IMG/VR virus record: IMGVR_UViG_3300008262_000116
Span: 1 to 48,957 of that record
Reading direction: 5' to 3' (one strand)
From: a virus
DNA length: 48,957 nt
The notes beneath the pieces were generated by a model. The model was not told where the DNA came from and did not search any database. It was given only the letters and a program-made list of their open reading frames with translations. Both the position numbers and the translations under genes were made by a program. Within the stretch, counting starts at the first letter, position 1, and each line of letters opens with the position of its first letter. This document shows positions 48,486 to 48,957 of the stretch, one piece after another.

Positions 48486-48874
48486 TTACCACAAGACAAC
48501 TTAAATGGCTTAATTACGCTGTAGACGTATCTTCCACAGCAACGCACTCTCAATGGAGAGTCGGTGCGGTGTTGGTCAAAGGTGGGAGAGTTCTGAGCAT
48601 GGGTGTAAATCGGTATAGAAATTTACCTTCTCAGGTTGATCTTGAAGGAGTTTCGTACCATGCGGAAGAAGTAGCTTTGAAGCGTGCTGGAGACGTAACG
48701 GGGGCAACGATATTTGTCGCAAGAGTTACCAGAAGTGGGCATCTTGGGTTAGCAAAGCCTTGTGAAAGATGCCAAGAACTTTTGCATGAACATGGGGTTC
48801 ATTCAGCGATTTGGACTGAGCCAACGGGATTTGGAAAATCGAAAATTGATGACATGATTTTCAGCCGGATTTGA
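48482..48874 (+). CDS. Cytidine/deoxycytidylate deaminase family protein, 130 aa
   Basis: ATG 48482 overlaps the glycosyltransferase remnant by 4 bases. Zinc-site motifs are complete: His60-Ala61-Glu62 in YHAEEVALKRAG and Cys94/Cys97 in KPCERCQELL. The ATHSQWRVGAVLVKGGRV lead is the usual substrate strand. The length fits the CDA/dCMP deaminase fold. It may feed dUMP/dTTP pools in phage replication or act on modified bases. The family alone cannot tell these apart. A strong terminator follows. Confidence 0.88.
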   Translation: MITTRQLKWLNYAVDVSSTATHSQWRVGAVLVKGGRVLSMGVNRYRNLPSQVDLEGVSYHAEEVALKRAGDVTGATIFVARVTRSGHLGLAKPCERCQELLHEHGVHSAIWTEPTGFGKSKIDDMIFSRI

Positions 48875-48888
48875 GACAAAAAAATAAC

Positions 48889-48936
48889 ACCCCGAGCGAA
48901 CGACCACGATGTGTAGTCGCCCGCTCGGGGTTTTTG
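48889..48936 (+). terminator. Intrinsic terminator
   Basis: ACCCCGAGCG (48889-48898) and CGCTCGGGGT (48922-48931) form a perfect stem with a 23-base loop that includes a further 4-bp CGAC/GTCG dyad, followed by TTTTTG. It ends the accessory block after the deaminase. A run of seven A's before the stem (48878-48884) suggests it could also act from the other side. Confidence 0.88.
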
Positions 48937-48957
48937 TCATTTGGACGGGGCCACGAT

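Noticed and set aside
1-48957. CRISPR array or integrase
   Set aside because: I saw no regularly spaced direct repeats with unique spacers and no tyrosine or serine recombinase motifs in the products. The Cas4-like nuclease stands with recA, not with Cas genes.
1-48957. Terminase large subunit, portal or major capsid genes
   Set aside because: No product shows the terminase ATPase-nuclease or capsid pattern. These are probably outside the window, upstream of the fibre-type gene.

Overview
The window is a 49 kb piece of a contractile-tailed (myovirus-type) bacteriophage genome. It is densely packed, with genes mostly abutting or overlapping by 1-11 bases, strong AAGGAG-type ribosome binding sites and almost all genes on the + strand. 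A WhiB-family 4Fe-4S protein at 46.1-46.5 kb points to an actinobacterial host, because WhiB proteins are confined to Actinobacteria and their phages. The base composition looks well below that of high-GC soil actinomycetes, so a low-GC aquatic actinobacterium is a reasonable guess (inference). Capsid, portal and terminase genes were not recognised and probably lie outside the window, upstream of position 1.

Layout. 0-17.3 kb is the tail module: the end of a collar/fibre protein, neck proteins, sheath, tube, a tail assembly chaperone with a likely frameshifted extension, the tape measure with cell-wall-hydrolase-like domains, then hub, LysM-like, gpD-like, spike OB, gp25-like, gpJ-like and gpI-like baseplate proteins, a small membrane protein and an unknown protein. 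A bidirectional terminator at 17.34 kb separates this from the only leftward block (17.4-18.7 kb). That block encodes a Dps-type ferritin with a complete ferroxidase site and four very small, strongly basic proteins. 18.7-33.1 kb is the replication and recombination module: winged-helix initiator-like protein, helicase loader, DnaB-type helicase, CHC2/TOPRIM primase, SNF2-type helicase, MerR-like protein, probable ssDNA-binding protein, family A DNA polymerase, RecA and three PD-(D/E)XK-type nucleases. A SpoVS-like protein follows.

33.5-43.1 kb starts with a 1685-residue polar protein of unknown function and continues with short Gly/Pro/Lys-rich proteins that are probably minor virion or accessory proteins. 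43.1-48.9 kb is accessory: zinc-binding and HAD-like proteins, a two-domain protein with a possible transglycosylase-like (TGT/DpdA-type) N-terminus, a MazG/DUF1599-like protein, WhiB, a secreted lysozyme-like protein, an HTH protein, a disrupted glycosyltransferase and a deoxycytidylate/cytidine deaminase-like enzyme, ending in an intrinsic terminator.

The most interesting signals are: three perfect GGGTCA-N4-TGACCC dyads inside the initiator-like gene (candidate replication origin or operator); the leftward Dps plus basic-protein cassette; a 12-bp perfect hairpin at the start of the DNA polymerase gene that places an in-frame ATG in and beside its loop; probable frameshifts joining the tape measure to its lysozyme-like partner and extending the tail chaperone; and a glycosyltransferase carrying both an internal deletion and a homopolymer frameshift.
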